In this document: piece after piece, positions 39,040-39,698 of the stretch | Layout: each line of letters opens with the position of its first letter | Numbering within the stretch: position 1 is the stretch's first letter | DNA from: JBDSYA01 sp039925865 | GTDB taxonomy: Bacteria; Bacteroidota; Ignavibacteria; Tepidaquicellales; Tepidaquicellaceae | Direction: 5' to 3' | NCBI GenBank assembly: GCA_039925865.1 | Contig: JBDSYA010000121.1 | Coordinates: 1 to 39,698 of the forward strand | DNA: 39,698 nt | Notes under the pieces: generated by a model | Database searches by the model: none | The model's input: only the letters and a program-made list of their open reading frames with translations | What the model was told of the DNA's origin: nothing | Program-made: the position numbers and the translations under genes

Positions 39040-39698
39040 ATGAATGCTTCAGACAGTTATCATGGTAGAGGAAACAGCAAATTAAAAGTTTTCTTCTTAT
39101 TAATATTTTTTTCAGGCATTCCGTTTTTTGTAAAGGCTTCAACTCATAATATCACTGTTCAAAATTTCTCTTTTACACCAAACAATGTGCATGCTTTGGT
39201 AGGGGATACAATAATATGGAATTTAAGAGGAGAACAGTCTTTTAAAATTAAATGCAACGGTATACAATCAGGAACGACATTACCTGTAAATGCAGCTCCA
39301 TGGGATGTCATGTTAGACCTCAATAATACAGAATTTAAATATGTAATTACCTTCGAAGGAATCTACAAATACGTTGATCCTGATTATTTTGGCATTGGAA
39401 TGCGGGGAGAAATCAATGCTCAGATTACTTTACCTGTCGAACTTACTGATTTTGTTGCCACAACAATAAAGAATGAGGTTATACTTGATTGGTATACCGG
39501 AGGTGAGATAAATAATGACAGGTTTGAAATTCAACGGGTTGATATAAAAGATCTTAAAGATTATGATCCTGATGATTTACCTTTTTATACTGTTGGTTCG
39601 TTAAGAGGACACGGCACTTCAAATATTGCTAATCATTATAAATTTAAAGATAGAAATCTTAAATCAGGAAAATATTTATACAGGTTAAAGCAGGTTGA
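39040..39698 (+). CDS. Secreted protein with degenerate cupredoxin domain (3' end cut by window)
   Basis: An open frame runs from the ATG at 39040 to the window end with no stop. Hydrophobic signal region about 16-33 (ends VKAS). A cupredoxin-like domain (about 35-128) aligns with that of the previous protein: SFTPNNVHALVGDTIIW, SGTTLP, AAPW and GIYKYV are shared or close. The copper ligands are not: the His67 position is Ser, Cys is replaced by Asp113, the second His by Tyr116; only the Met in GIGMRGE is kept. A domain starting LPVELTDFVA and ending DRFEIQR follows, a FN3-like module that often precedes sorting tails. It is 30 bp after the intact cupredoxin gene, so it probably arose by duplication. 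Confidence 0.8.
   Translation, partial: MNASDSYHGRGNSKLKVFFLLIFFSGIPFFVKASTHNITVQNFSFTPNNVHALVGDTIIWNLRGEQSFKIKCNGIQSGTTLPVNAAPWDVMLDLNNTEFKYVITFEGIYKYVDPDYFGIGMRGEINAQITLPVELTDFVATTIKNEVILDWYTGGEINNDRFEIQRVDIKDLKDYDPDDLPFYTVGSLRGHGTSNIANHYKFKDRNLKSGKYLYRLKQV

Overview
The window is AT-rich, densely coding chromosomal DNA. It most likely comes from the Ignavibacteria/Chlorobi side of Bacteroidota. The main evidence is the C-terminal secretion tails: three proteins end in a type IX (Por) sorting domain with the 'QNYPNPFNP' motif, and one ends in a dockerin-like double EF-hand tail typical of this group. Four genes are preceded by a Bacteroidota-style -33/-7 promoter (TTG, 20 bp, TAnnTTTG-like). 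Shine-Dalgarno sequences are almost absent. No rRNA, tRNA, CRISPR array, phage or IS element was seen.

Layout. 1-1671: 3' part of pgpA followed by cinA. 1841-3844: secreted Asp-box protein with a sorting tail and a clear terminator. 4070-4982: unknown helical protein plus a membrane-anchored protein with two L7/L12-like hairpins. 5062-9808: secreted TPR protein (-), divergent 2-hydroxyacid dehydrogenase (+), ABC exporter (-). 10059-11216: dockerin-tailed secreted protein. 11275-14669 (-): four tandem paralogous glycine-zipper proteins and a YCF48-like propeller protein. 14986-15450 (-): unknown. 15798-18017: transketolase C-terminal subunit and an HtrA protease. 18165-18686 (-): bactofilin. 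18949-21741: FAD-linked oxidase, hotdog thioesterase and nadC. 21800-23171: three tandem small secreted paralogs, then a strong terminator. 23240-24703: polysaccharide flippase. 24755-26055: lexA converging on a higBA toxin-antitoxin pair. 26198-35038 (all -): thiamine pyrophosphokinase, SSS symporter, patatin/BamA-like protein, PDZ-membrane-GAF-PP2C phosphatase and purB. 35233-37392: BatA-like protein. 37642-end: a copper cupredoxin with sorting tail, then a truncated relative that has lost most of its copper ligands.

How it works together. About a third of the genes encode envelope or exported proteins (sorting-tailed proteins, lipoprotein, glycine-zipper proteins, HtrA, flippase, patatin barrel). 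They sit among housekeeping genes for phospholipid, NAD, purine, thiamine and pentose-phosphate metabolism and the SOS repressor. The thiamine kinase-symporter pair looks like uptake plus activation of thiamine. The least explained parts are the two tandem paralog clusters (12546-14669 and 21800-23171), the L7/L12-like membrane protein and the copper-less cupredoxin. No single obviously new multi-gene system stands out. All functional calls come from reading translated sequence by eye; no database search was possible.
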